Source of the DNA: Ianthella basta
Taxonomy: Eukaryota; Porifera; Demospongiae; Verongiida; Ianthellidae
Assembly (NCBI GenBank): GCA_964019415.1
Contig: OZ025869.1
Coordinates: 5,022,882 to 5,086,881 of the forward strand
DNA: 64,000 nt
Direction: 5' to 3'
A program made the position numbers and the translations under genes. Each line of letters begins with the position of its first letter. Within the stretch, counting starts at the first letter, position 1. The notes under the pieces are model-generated. The model did not search any database, had not been told where the DNA came from, and saw only the letters and a program-made list of their open reading frames with translations. Shown piece after piece: positions 53,470 through 64,000 of this stretch.

Positions 53470-54330
53470 ACCTCCACACTTATTAGAACTTTCTCCTTAA
53501 AAGAGCCAAATGATTTTTGTCATTGCAAAGAACACTTCCTGAGTTTCAAGAGTTGCATAGTTTAATGATCTCAATTGCATTTCAAGTAACTGAACTACAT
53601 TGACTGCCTCCCAATGAAAATTAGTGCTTCTATCATTGTACTATTGACAGTGATTGGTAGATTACCCAGAATCTTCATCCACAAAGGAATCAGATGCACA
53701 ATAGCTAATGAATTGTGTGTTCCAGGAGATGTCTCATGATCTGGGATTCTATGCCTCTGTTTGTATTCTGACAGCTGTAGGTTAGAATGGGACATGCATA
53801 GCAACTAGCAACCACACTTCAGAGATGTAGGTGCCACCTGTGGTGCTTTGTCATTTGAGGAGCAGTGTACAATAATTGAACAAGGCTATATTCACATCAA
53901 TGGTATAAAACTGTGGAGATATTAAAACTGTATCCCTATAGCTATGAGGTTTATAAATGTGCATGCCAGGTTTAAATTATGCATATATTATTATATTATG
54001 TCCTCATGCATGTCCATGTACATAATTGGCTATAATGTATAATCATGCATGTGGATTAAACTAATGCAACTGGAGAGGAACATGAGCTGGGGGGTTGTGG
54101 ACAGTGGATTGCATTGGCAACTATCATATCAGTTGCTGTCTCATCTTCTGCATCTACCTGAATTTAAATGGAATGAAATGCACCATTAACTATAGTGTAA
54201 GATACATGGTAGCACAGAATATTTATGGGAATACCTCATAAAGTACAACTGCCTTCTCATCAGATGATAAACTGCGTGAGGAGTTTGCAAACATCGGATT
54301 TGAGCTCTACCAAATTATATATTGAGATTA
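53470..54330. other. No gene recognised
   Basis: AT-rich, only short frames. No repeat boundary was found. Confidence 0.3.
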
Positions 54331-57300
54331 TTATTATTATTATTATTGTGATTGCTGAGTAAATTCACCAGAATACAGATGTATAAACATTAGAGCTTGC
54401 ACACAGAGATATGAATAAGGATACACAAATTTAAGTTACACTTATAATTTTAAAGAGCACTTATAAATAAGGCAGGATATGATTAATATTATAATTATAT
54501 ACATAAATTTTAAGTGCCAAGTAATAATAAATGATGCTACAATATTACTAATAATATGGATAAGTAAATAAGAGACAACTAAAGCAGAAACTAGTCAATG
54601 TCACTGGCAGGGAGCGATCCTAGCATGGAGGCCGCATTGCCCACTTGGATGGCGACGGAGAGGCGCTGGAGCAGGTAGGCAAATGAACTGGGCTCTCCAG
54701 TTACAGACCTGATGTGTTTACCGAGGTTTCGGAGAAAAGACATGGACTCAGGCCTGACTGTTCCACAGGTTTCAAAGGCTACAGGCTGGAACAGGTAGGC
54801 GTGATCCAAATGGGCATACTTCTTAGCCTTCCCAGACTCGGCAAGTGCAGCGGCTCCACCAGCCTCTCTGGCTGTAGTTGGCCTGTGGGAGTCACAAAAG
54901 GCGTCTACACATGTGGCGTCCCACACAAGGAATCTTCTGTTGGACCAGGGTACCATTGTCACTCCGTCTGGGCGTTTGCCATCTTCCTGGAACAGATTGG
55001 ATGGTTCCAATCTGCTGGGTATGTTAGCAGAGGCCAGGGAGTGATGGATGATACTGTTTAGCATGTGATGACGGGGGACTCTCCCTTTGCTGAACCTACA
55101 GCTCAGCCCATGATAACCAAATTCATCTACAGGATGACAGCAGGAGCTGCAGGGGTGTGGTAGACAAATGGGAGGACGCGCAGGCCAATGGCTGTACGGA
55201 CCGCATCAACTGACATGCGGAGGCCCAAAGAGGAGATTGGGAGTGCGTTTAAGCCAAGCTCCAGACTTGCAGGAGCTTGACCCGAGGATACGGGAACGGG
55301 AGGTCTGGTCAACACACCGAGCCAGGAGGTTGTCAAGGTGAAACTGGATAATGGGCAGGTCCCAAGACTTCTGATGATTCAAGTTGGTGGGGAGGGGGGT
55401 GTCTGCTGGCAGAGCACCCTTCCAAGCAGTGAGTGCACGGTCCTTGGAAATGTATGGGACAGACAGAAGGTGAGGTGGTAAGAGCTTTAACATGAGTTCA
55501 GAGGCTCCGTCAGCAGAAGCCAAAAAGGCAGACGGTGCAAGACTAGAGCAGCTCCGGAACCCAAGGCCACCCTGGTTGACAGGAAGGGTCGCTTGGCACC
55601 AAGACAAATCATCAAGTTCAAAGCAGATGTTGGTTATCCTGGAAACAATAGACCTTAATAAGTTGTCCCAAGTTTCCAAGAAGGGAGATGAGAAGGCAGG
55701 GGATGTCCGCAGGATGTGCAGGAGTTTTGGGATGGAGAAAGAATGGCGGAGAATGGTAATGGCGTCATGCATGGACAGATGGCACAGTCGCTCCCCAATT
55801 AGCTTCAACTGATGTAGTTGTTCCTGCAAAGAAAAGTGCATGGCTGCACCACCTAATGGGGATCCCAACAATTGAGCATGCTCGACATCAGTGAACTGCA
55901 AATCAGGGAGAGGCGAGAGGAGGGAGGAAACAGCAGACTTATTATGAGAAATCACCTCTGACTTGTTGATGTTTAAAACTAGCCTGAGGGACTTTCCCAC
56001 ACTTTCAATTCTTGCTAAGTCATTTTCGAGGTCTTGCAAATCACCAATTGTGCGATCATCTAGATAAAAAACATTGAACTCGGATGACAAGGAGGACACG
56101 AGATCATGGATCCCTAAGCAGAACAACATGGGACCTAAGGGGTCTCCTTGCTGAATACCCTTGGCTGAGCTAAGCTGAATGTCATCCCACAGGAGAACAG
56201 ATGGAGCACTGTAGGCAGAATGCACATATGGAAGTAGATCTGGGATGTATCCTTTAACTGCCTCCAGCAGTTTGTCTCGACGGATGCTGTTGAAGGCGTT
56301 CTGGAAGTCCACCTTGACAAGTGCTTTGTTGGATGGCAGGTGGGCAAGGTATACTCGGCTGGCATGTATAGCTGCCTCAACACCTGCTGCAATGCCAAAA
56401 CCCAGTTGGTGGGGAGCCTACAGATCAGGGATTGAAGCCAGAGCATGGAGGCAGGCACATTTGGAGATCAGCCTTCTCAGTGTGCAACCCACAGCAATGG
56501 GCCGGACCCCACCACTCTTAGTGAGGGCTGTCAGCCTAGCTCCGAAAAAGAAGGGCCGAATGGAGGGCGGTGTTTTCCCTTCCAAAACAAGGGTTACAAG
56601 ACCCACCAGAGCAGACAAGAGGGATGCCCCACCATCACCGGCTGAAGGACTAGTAAGGTCCTTAAGATGTTGGGGGAGCAGACCATCAGAGCCACCACCT
56701 GAACCATTTGGGAAGGATGATATGACCTTCAGGATAGTGGCGATGTCGACTGTCAAGGGGAGAGGGGTGGCAGGATCCAGAGCTGGGATGAAGGAGTCAG
56801 AGGAGGGAGAAGGGTGCTTTGCTTTAAGGGCTTCCAGGGTGACAGTACTGTGTTCTGCAAACCCGTCCTCGCTACTGACTAGCCTAACTGCTCATTTGTA
56901 GTTGCCCTCAAGCTTACTCGAGACTTTGGACGCCAGAAGCTCGGTGTTGTTACGTTTTTGAGGTGGACGGGTGGCACGGGGCTCCACAGAGGGGGTGGAT
57001 ACCTGAGACACTTGGTTGTTAACCAGCGCGGCTAGGCTCCACCGCTTACCGCCTCTGACTGGTGTACAAAAGCATCTCCTGGGGAAGGAGAGCAATCTAG
57101 TCCACGCGGGCTCATCGTTCCTGGAGACGACCACTCGTATCACCTCCGTGAGCTTTCTGGCGGCTGTAACTATTGACAAGCGGGGAATCCTCTTCAACAT
57201 CCTGTTAGGCTGGCTTAGAAAATCTCTTAGGGAATTGTAGTCGTTCAGATCCCGCTGACCTGATGGCCGAGTGACAGGGGGGGCGGAAGGATCATCGGGA

Positions 57301-57557
57301 ACAATGGAGGCACTTTCAGGAGTTGACAATGAAGAACCCTAGTTCTCACAACGATTCTCACAACGATTGGGAATAGACGTGGAGGGTCGGCAGTCTACGC
57401 ATGATCGTCTATTCTTGACACACTGACACCTTACACAACGACCATTTTTCATGCACGGACAGCACCGCAAGTTGGAGGACTGAGGTTGGCAGCGCGGCAC
57501 TGGCGCCATCTTGTAATCACAAATATTATTATTATTATTTTTGTTATTATTGTACAT
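54331..57557 (-). mobile_element. Non-LTR retrotransposon with C-terminal endonuclease-like domain, nearly full length
   Basis: The protein-coding region begins near 57513 (MAPVPRCQPQ) with a Cys-rich block (CCPCMKNGRCVRCQCVKNRR). A linker follows, then RT. GSGGGSDGLLPQHLKDL starts the fingers, GVRPIAVGCTLRRLISKC comes next, and VDFQNAFNSIRRDKLLEAVK, IQQGDPLGPMLFCLG and VFYLDDRTIGD (YLDD active site) follow. After the thumb come a zinc knuckle (VDEFGYHGLSC) and a C-terminal block DGKRPDGVTMVPW with FLVWDATCVDAF, which fits a restriction-like endonuclease. Stops at about 56890 and 56418 and frameshifts near 55200 disable it. The 3' UTR ends in an (ATT)n tail at 54331-54348. Confidence 0.85.
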
Positions 57558-57600
57558 AAGTGACAGTACATAAGTGCTTTACATTATAATAAAATACACC

Positions 57601-57835
57601 CTAAATGAGCATGCGTGCAAATGCTAAAACAGAATTGTCAGAGATCAAACTGATGTCAACATTAGCACTGTCAGGGAGGGATGCAATCATCGATGCTGCA
57701 TTTCTGACCTGGATGGTGATGGAGATTCTCTGCAGTAGAAAGGTACATGACTGTGCTTCCCCAGTAACCATCTTGAGCCGTTGGCCAAGCTCCCTCAGAA
57801 AATCCCTGGACTTTGGACCAATGGTACCACAAGTT
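57601..57835 (-). pseudogene. Related non-LTR element, C-terminal fragment (another subfamily)
   Basis: The minus strand reads SVTCGTIGPKSRDFLRELGQ, MVTGEAQSCTFLLQRISITI and QVRNAASMIASLPDS. It is clearly homologous to the C-terminus of the element to the left (FLRNLGKHIRSVTGEPSSFA) but diverged, so it is a second subfamily. It ends where the next fragment begins. Confidence 0.75.
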
Positions 57836-58188
57836 ACACTTATAATTTTAATGAGCACTTATAAATAAGGCAGGATATGATTAATATTATAATTATATAC
57901 ATAAATTTTAAGTGCCAAGTAATAATTAATGATGCTACAATATTACTAATAATATGGATAAGTAAATAAGAGACAACTAAAGCAGAAACTATTAAGAACA
58001 TGCAGCCTAGTCATCATCAGCAGCGGGGGAATAAGCCCCACAAATGGGAAAATGCAATCTAGTCAATGTCGCTGGCAGGGAGCGATCCTAGCATGGAGGC
58101 CGCATTGCCCACTTGGATGGCGACGGAGAGGCGCTGGAGCAGGTAGGCAAACGAACTGGGCTCTCCAGTTACAGACCTAACTAGATTA
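57836..58188 (-). repeat. 5'-truncated copy of the non-LTR element 3' end
   Basis: Nearly identical to 54433-54710, covering the last 40 codons (VGNAASMLGSLPASDID) and most of the 3' UTR. It is joined directly to the other subfamily fragment at 57835 and to an (ATT)n run at 58183-58200. Confidence 0.85.
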
Positions 58189-58499
58189 TTATTATTATCA
58201 TTATTATCACCATTATTACCATTATTGCGTTATTGCCCAGGATGCCATCTGTACAGAGGCATTCCACTGTTATCAGAATCATTACATCATCGTATGCCGT
58301 CAGATAGTAATACATCGTAATGCATCCTGGCCACATCTGACAGTCCAATTGTGATCTGATCAGAACTCGCAAAAGCTGCATGAACAATTAACATACACAT
58401 AACATAACAGTGGGACATAAAAGACTGCAGTTAAACTAGAAGAAATTAGAATTAGATTCTCAAGCAGACAACATTGACAAGAGAACACTATTTGAGACC

Positions 58500-59012
58500 A
58501 AAGGAGACGTAGGAGACCATGGGAGATTGTAGAAGATCAATGGAGATTGTAGAATATCAATGGAGACTGGTGGAGACCAGTGGAGGCCCATGGAGACCTG
58601 TGGAGACCCATGGAGACCCATGGAGACCCATGGATGCTCATGGAGACCAGTGGATACCCATGCAGACCCGCAGAGACCTATGGAGACCCATGGAGACCCA
58701 TGGAGTCTCAGTGTAGACCCATGGAGACCCATGGAGACCCATGGAGACCCATGGAGACCCATGGAGTCTCATGGAGACCCACGGCGACCCATGGAGACCA
58801 ATGGAGATCAATGGAGTCTCATGGAGACCAATGGAGTCTCATGGAGACCTATGGAGTCTCATGGAGACACATGGAGTCTTATGGAGCCCCATGAAGACTA
58901 GTGGAGACCAGTTTAGACTCATGGAGACCAGCGGAGACCCGTGGATAGTAATGGATACCCTCAGCAACCCGTGGAGGCACAAGGAAACCAGTGGATACTA
59001 ACGGAGACCAGC
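58500..59012 (+). repeat. 10-bp minisatellite, about 50 units
   Basis: The unit is ATGGAGACCC with frequent variants (ATGGAGTCTC, GTGGAGACCA). Because 10 is not a multiple of 3, the array is open in several frames on both strands, giving METHGDPWRP-type and GLHGSPWVSM-type periodic peptides. There is no evidence that these are translated. Confidence 0.92.
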
Positions 59013-59420
59013 AGAAACATTATAATATATTATATATTCTGTTTGCTATGACGTCATACAGCATGAGATCATTCCGAAAAATCCCAAAAATTTCTTCCAT
59101 GGAAAATTTCTTCCACGGTAACAGATGAGGGCTCCTCCTGTTGTATGTGCAGAGGAAAAACTGTGGTGTGATAGGTGTTTGTATGCTGAATGTCCTGTGG
59201 CTGTAGCTGGATGTGCAGGTTGTATTCGACAAAAAGCACAGACTGTAGGATAGCCATACACATTTTCCCAGACTGCAATGTATATACACATATTCTGAAG
59301 CCCTTGACCAATGAAGTACCTTGCACATTTTCACTCTGTAAGGTAGCATGCATTGGTAGGATTCCTTTATAATGACACTGTGATGAGAGTAAGGGATTAA
59401 CATAAGAAGAAATTATTTTT

Positions 59421-59500
59421 CTACAAAAATAGTAAGGATGTAGGGATGGTAAAAAAAGTACAGAAACAAGTAAAGGTTATTACACCTTCAAATTACCCAC
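59421..59500. repeat. Half-copy of the TA MITE at 31113
   Basis: It starts CAAAAATAGTAAGGATG after TA and shares AAGTACAGAAACAAGTAAAGG with the MITE arm. The opposite arm is missing. Confidence 0.7.
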
Positions 59501-59529
59501 AGCCCTCGCGTTGCACAGGTCTATCAACA

Positions 59530-59990
59530 GTTCTCCAATGCTTTCAGCAGTCTTTGGATCGTCCAGACTGAAAGGTAGCAAGAGATTGCAGCACCTCTCC
59601 ATGCAAATGGAGTCGGAAGTGCTCTTTTTCATCAAGGGCCCCCATGGTGCAATGGTTGGGCAGATTGCAGAGGAAGCTGCACATCACATTGCAGGTCAAC
59701 AACAGCACCACCCTTGCCTGTCGTTTCAATGCATGGCCCATCCAGGGGCTGCCATGCATACTTTGTTGTAATGGTGGGTATCTCTCGGCCATGTGCATCA
59801 ATCTGTAGGTGCTTGTTCAGCACCCATACGTTGTCCTCCGGCTGATGCCCTTCTTAGCCTTGGTGGGATTACTGAAAGGGAAGTCCTTCTCCAGGTGCTG
59901 GTGAAACTCAGCCAGCTCCTTCTCAGCAAAGGAGCAAACAAATCCACCATCCCCAAATGTCATCCTGATGTCCTTCAGGAAGCTCTTTTA
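59530..59990 (-). pseudogene. Unrecognised broken frame
   Basis: Minus-strand frames read FLKDIRMTFGDGGFVCSFAE, FHQHLEKDFPFSNPTKAKKG and, after a shift, VLNKHLQIDAHGREIPTITT. Two frames are needed and no family was recognised. The residue composition looks protein-like rather than random. Confidence 0.3.
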
Positions 59991-60329
59991 TATAGTAGCA
60001 CAACTCCCTTACAATTGTAGAGAATCTTTATATGATATTATGCATGCATTGTATGTGCATACTTACACAATCATGCAACAAAGAAGTAGGGCTGGTGCAG
60101 AATGCATGGTCACAAGTGGCTGTAGTTGCACAATCTATAAATTATTAAAGAAAGTATAATATATATGTATATAGGTGTGTAATGGTGTAACAACTTCATG
60201 ATAATATGAGGAGCATGCACCTTTGTGTATATTACTTGTTGCATCTCTCCTACCCTGTGTATTCTATTACGTGTTGTACATACACATACGTATGTACTTA
60301 AAATGAGTTAACTGACAAATGAACACTTT

Positions 60330-61600
60330 GTGAAGCGTGTCAGGTGGAGCTCAGTCGCATGCATCTGAAGAACAGAACACGACGTCGTGATGTAAGTTTG
60401 CCTGAGCTTGCTGAAGACGTGGAAAGACTGACACGTTGTTCCTATCCAGATGCAGCTGCTGACATGATTGAGGTTTTGGCAAAAGACCAGTTCATCGATG
60501 CCCTGCAAGACGAAGAAATGAGGCTGCGATTGCGCCAGAGGCAAGCCTTGGAAATGTCGCTGGAACTAGAGTCTTTTGAGTTAGCCAGCAGACACAGACC
60601 ACGGATGGCAAAGGAGGCTGTTCTGGGGGATAGTGAATTGGAGGAGAATCAGTTGGAACGGAAGGCCAGTTGGCAGAGTTGGTGAGACGTGCTATGAGAG
60701 ACCCACAGCAGGAACAGAAAACTGAGGGACGTGTCAGACAGCGCTGTTTGGTGCTGGAGACGTGGTAAGAAAGGCCACATGCAACGGGAGTGCTGTCAGC
60801 AGCCCCGACCAGGTCAGGCTGTTCCTCCAGGTGGATCCCAATCAGGAAACGGGCAGTAGTCAAGCTTGTGGGCAGAGCTTGGCTGGGTCTGACACAGTTG
60901 TTTTTAAAACTGGTTCAATTTACAATGCTTGTGATAGTCTCATTGTTGCAGGTTCCATCAATGGCCAAGATTGTGACATCATCGTTGACACAGGCAACAA
61001 TATTTCTATTTTGAGACCAGATATTTTGGAGGACAGAGATGGGTTCAACATCCAACCAGTGCATAGCAGTCTGCAGACAGTTTCTGGGGAGAAGGCACCC
61101 ATCCATGGCAAAGGAAAGCTGGAGCTCAGGATTGGGGACTTGACCGTCCTTCATCCCATGTGGATAGCAGATATCAAAGATGAATGCATCTTGGGCTTGG
61201 ATTTTCTTCAGCGTCATCACTGCTTAGTGAACATGAAGGAGAGTTCTTGTGCATGGGAGCCCAGGAGTTTCCACTAAGGAAAGCTAGCCTGAAGTCAGAA
61301 CGCACTTGTTGCTGAGCAGTATTAACTGACAGAGTGTCCTTTCCCCCCTTAGAGAATTGCTGGCAGTAGTAAAGTCTATCGAACAGTTCCACACTTATCT
61401 GTATGGACAGCAGTTTGTTGTACGCACGGATCACTCAGCACTGCAATGGCTCCTCAATTTCAGACACCCTGAGGGCCAAGTGGCAAGGTGGCTGAAAGTC
61501 CTGCAGAGTTACAGCTTTACTATCCAACATTGACCTTGTCCAAAGCACAGCAATGCTGATGCTCTATCCCATGGCCATGTCTCACCACTGACTGCAAATA
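60330..61600 (+). pseudogene. Ty3/Gypsy gag-protease and RNase H remnant
   Basis: Gag is at 60344-60685 (SYPDAAADMIEVLAKDQFID, LRLRQRQALEMSLELE). A zinc knuckle with KKGHMQRECC follows near 60770, then a retropepsin domain at 60900-61250 with IIVDTGNNIS (catalytic Asp) and CILGLDFLQRH. The reverse transcriptase is missing. After 61290 the sequence passes straight to RNase H and connection segments (RELLAVVKSIEQFHTYLYGQ, FVVRTDHSALQWLLNF, NADALSHGH). No integrase or LTRs were found. Several shifts occur. The order and the protease spacing fit Mag-like Gypsy elements. The RT fragment at 46441-46985 is a separate copy on the other strand. Confidence 0.88.
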
Positions 61601-61609
61601 CCTATCTGT

Positions 61610-62350
61610 GGCAACATTAAAGTTGCTAGTTGGGGGCTCCTCTAGAAGAAGGAAGGGACCTCTACCAGAACCTGCAGTTCAAGTACAAGGACAAAGGGAC
61701 TTATATAGTAAGCTAAGCTAAAAGACTGACTGGTTTGTGCAAACCTGAAGAAGACCAAAAATCAGTATGGTACATATCCTGCTTGTGCGTGTTTTGTTGA
61801 TTGATTTCCTGCTAAGTCCTACTCAAAAGATCATATTAAGCATTGTAGCTGCAACATATTGCTTACCTTCATCATTTGTTAGCTTAGGTCACGAAGAGAG
61901 GAGCAGAGTACTCCTTGAAGAACATGCAGCTTCATCAGGAAAATTTGAGGAGGGAAAAGTGAGCTGTGAGCTGTCCCAACTCGAGGAACTTGACGTCAGC
62001 GACTGCAAAATATGAACAGCTTCCTCAGTCTTTTCACGATCACAATTAATCCATGCCATTGTGCTAAAACCACGTGGTGAGCAATGGGCATGCAGCTGGC
62101 GCTTGCCTAAGGTTAGATACAGCTGCAGATTTATAATTAGTTCTGAAAGTCGGAAGCAAAATAATCTATGTAGGGTCTCCCTTGTTGTTACAGACTGCAT
62201 GCACTGAATCTTCGTGCGCGTGGTTTGCCCAGTCCCATTGTGCACATGTAATAATGTGTCAGTATGCGCACAATGGAAAGTACGTTGCACACACACACGT
62301 GTCCATTGATGCTTTGCTAGTGTAAACATGTTTCATTACATTGCAAGCGA
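61610..62350. other. No gene assigned
   Basis: A minus-strand frame near 62030-62110 (STMAWINCDREKTEEAVHIL) sits after a TTTCAG acceptor and could be an exon, but no phase-compatible partner was found. Confidence 0.3.
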
Positions 62351-62357
62351 CACCTAC

Positions 62358-62534
62358 CATTTTTGTCTCAAATGGCGCTCCATACATCATTAGCACATCA
62401 AATGCAAACCAAAGAATGTATGCCAATGCAAGTACAATGAAGAACATAAACAAAGCGTTTGATTTGTACATAAGTTTCTTGTGATCATGGAGATAATGTT
62501 TGTGTAAGTCTTTAGAACTGAACAAGTCGTACAT
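62358..62534 (-). CDS. Possible first exon of a membrane protein gene
   Basis: From the ATG at 62534 the frame reads MYDLFSSKDLHKHYLHDHKK, LMYKSN, then a hydrophobic segment (ALFMFFIVLALAYILWFAF) and YGAPFETKM, ending at a GTAGGT donor. The short N-terminus followed by one membrane span and a good donor looks like a genuine first exon. The opening MYDLFSS resembles the start of TMEM231, but the remaining similarity is too weak to name it. Downstream exons on the minus strand below 62350 were not found with a matching phase. Confidence 0.4.
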
Positions 62535-63039
62535 TGAAGTCACATGAAATATAACATTGGATGAAGTTATTAAGTCAGATCAGAGTTAATATTGCTATAA
62601 TACACCAAGAACACAAAAGAGCATAGACATAAATTGTCATGTGCATATGTTTGCGTCATCTTCTTTAATCATCCAGTCCCCATAGAACATAGTTGATCAG
62701 AGAGTGAAGGATGAGGGTGCAGGAGCATATGCGTGCTTTTGGGCTTCTGGTGGCCATTGACTGTGGTAGAGGGTCCTCAAATGCAACTCGAAGTCATCTT
62801 CATTGGGCTCTCATTGGTCAGCAATGTCTGTTTAACTCTATCCAGGCTACCAACAAGTGACCAACAAGTGATCAACAGGGCCAGGGCATGCTTGTCTGGT
62901 TCCAGTACTGTGATTATAGTATTGTCATAGTATAACTGTGCCCACCATTACATCTTCCTTTTTACTTGATCCCCTCCATCCTAGCCATTGGATGACACCA
63001 AAGTCACAAAAGAGCAAAACTTAATATATCCTACCTTCA

Positions 63040-63440
63040 TTAAGGCCTGTTATGAAAAAAGCAATAAAAAGACTTCTTCATGCTGTTCCAGCCTATGATG
63101 CACTGAAAGCGAAAAATGTACCATGTGAACTGCAAAAATACCGAGAGCTCATGAGAGTCAGCAACTCCTTTGCCCCGAAAAACATACATTTGTGAAAGGA
63201 ACATAGCCAACTCATCATAGAGTCCTAGAAGCTTTGAGCTGTTATTTTTCAAAGGACTGATCATCTGAGAACCAATTATTGGGCATGTCCAGTTCTGTCT
63301 TAGCACCATTCATCTGCTACACTTCATCAACAAGTTTCCTGAGATATTTGCAGAGTGAAGTCTTGCCACTTCCTGTTGGCATACATATCGTGGTCCACAA
63401 AAATGTTGCAGATCGAAGAATTATTCGGTGGATCTACTCA
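63040..63440 (-). pseudogene. P-loop NTPase (DUF3987-like) fragment
   Basis: The minus strand from about 63430 reads TTICMPTGSGKTSLCKYLRK (Walker A GSGKTS), LVDEV, one stop, then NGAKTELDMPNNWFSDDQSF. After a frameshift it gives SKLLGLYDELAMFLSQMYVF and RGKGVADSHELSVFLQ. The YDEL block corresponds to a Walker B-type region followed by the G-G-DSH motif in repetitive NTPases of sponge and cnidarian genomes similar to the DUF3987 primase-helicase partners. One stop and one shift break it, and the C-terminal half is missing. Confidence 0.5.
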
Positions 63441-63539
63441 AACAATTTAATTCAAGCTTAAGGATTAAACTTACTCTGTCTTCATGTACATGTGCCGCTG
63501 CCAGGTACCAAGTTTTGAACCGATGTTTTGCCAAGTTGC

Positions 63540-63950
63540 TCCTAGATCATGCACACATCATATGACGTCAGCATCTTTTCTAAGCCTTCACTATAGCCAC
63601 AGTGCTCTGAAAGCCTACGTAGTCCAGCTACATAACTAGCTATGGTCTCACCTGGCTTCTGAGATCTAAAGTTAAACTTTAATCTTTGTACTATCTGCGA
63701 AGGTCTTGGGTTGAAGTGGCTGGTTACCTTCTCGACAATGTCGTCATAAGGGACTTCTGTCGGCTTGTTCAGGGCTGCCAAACTGCATATCAATCATACG
63801 TTGTGGCGCCGCAGAAAGCGAGAATTGTGTGCTTCTTTGCAGGCCTGTCGATGTTATTGGCTGTGAAGTATCATTCCGGTCATTTAATGTAGAGCATCCA
63901 CTCCTCCGCAAACTCGCCAATACTGCCATGAGTGACCATAGTACATGTCC
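63540..63950 (-). pseudogene. Ty3/Gypsy gag fragment
   Basis: The minus strand reads ICSLAALNKPTEVPYDDIVE, KVTSHFNPRPSQIVQRLKFN, FRSQKPGETIASYVAGLRRL and SEHCGYSEGLEKMLTSYDVC. This is the retrotransposon gag core of Mag-like Gypsy elements (P----F-DI---V--H--PKP-----R--F--R-Q--GE-----V--LR-L---C). The part upstream (63929-63800) contains stops. The frame ends at the Asp-Val-Cys-Met block, where the zinc knuckle should follow some 60 residues later but is absent. Confidence 0.85.
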
Positions 63951-64000
63951 ACCTGACCTTCGTTGCTAGAATGTAGCATTCAGCTACTTAAGAGGATCAC

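Noticed and set aside
58519..59001. Long overlapping open frames with METHGDPWRP-type repeats
   Set aside because: They are a by-product of the 10-bp minisatellite, open in several frames on both strands, with no start context or similarity.
62358..62534. Naming the exon TMEM231
   Set aside because: Only the first few residues and one membrane span agree. The conserved downstream domain was not found.

Overview
The window is animal genomic DNA. It shows spliced genes with short GT-AG introns, an N-terminally recognisable LYRM1 orthologue, metazoan transposon superfamilies and no bacterial operon structure. The mix of transposons and the GC content would fit a sponge, and a cnidarian is the main alternative. 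This is an inference from repeat and gene families, not a species call. Gene density is low, and most recognisable coding sequence is transposon-derived and broken.

Region by region: 1-7 kb holds a broken transposase, the first copy of a 3.3-kb two-gene cassette (an unrecognised minus-strand gene divergent from a BEN-type plus-strand gene) and a Tc1 scrap. 7-17 kb is bracketed by inverted Penelope-like repeat copies, one of which has a hammerhead-like motif on the minus strand. It contains Harbinger (HARBI1 and MYB-like) and MULE-like fragments, an apparently intact three-exon Merlin transposon with 8-bp target duplications, a minisatellite and a HIRAN-like pseudogene. 17-23 kb holds the second copy of the cassette, this time with its BEN domain, then a Crypton-type fragment, a foldback element and a Tc1 transposase. 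25-32 kb carries probable host exons (a RAG1 N-terminal-like zinc domain gene, a small acidic gene, a transmembrane gene end) among MULE, Harbinger and LINE pieces. 33-36 kb is a set of hAT, LINE and pogo remnants.

LYRM1 is at 36.0-38.3 kb. Its single intron has a GC donor and hosts a Harbinger derivative. 38.9-46.4 kb holds an OB-fold remnant, a hAT-like element with 6-bp duplications, a 70-bp VNTR, and an unclassified element with GGCGCC hairpin ends that contains a nested non-autonomous Helitron. 46.4-50.3 kb holds a Gypsy RT remnant and two inverted modules pairing a RecQ-like helicase with a ZAD-like zinc domain. One module is a 734-bp element with matching termini and a perfect 9-bp target duplication, and it is the best candidate here for an undescribed transposon type. 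51-58 kb holds several DDE remnants and a nearly complete non-LTR retrotransposon with a C-terminal endonuclease-like domain. 58.5-64 kb holds a 10-bp minisatellite, Gypsy gag/protease/RNase H remnants, a possible membrane-protein exon and a P-loop NTPase remnant.

Apart from LYRM1 (a small mitochondrial-type LYR protein) no pathway is shared between genes. The organising principle is nested transposon insertion. Coordinates of broken genes are approximate, because frames were joined by eye across stops and frameshifts.
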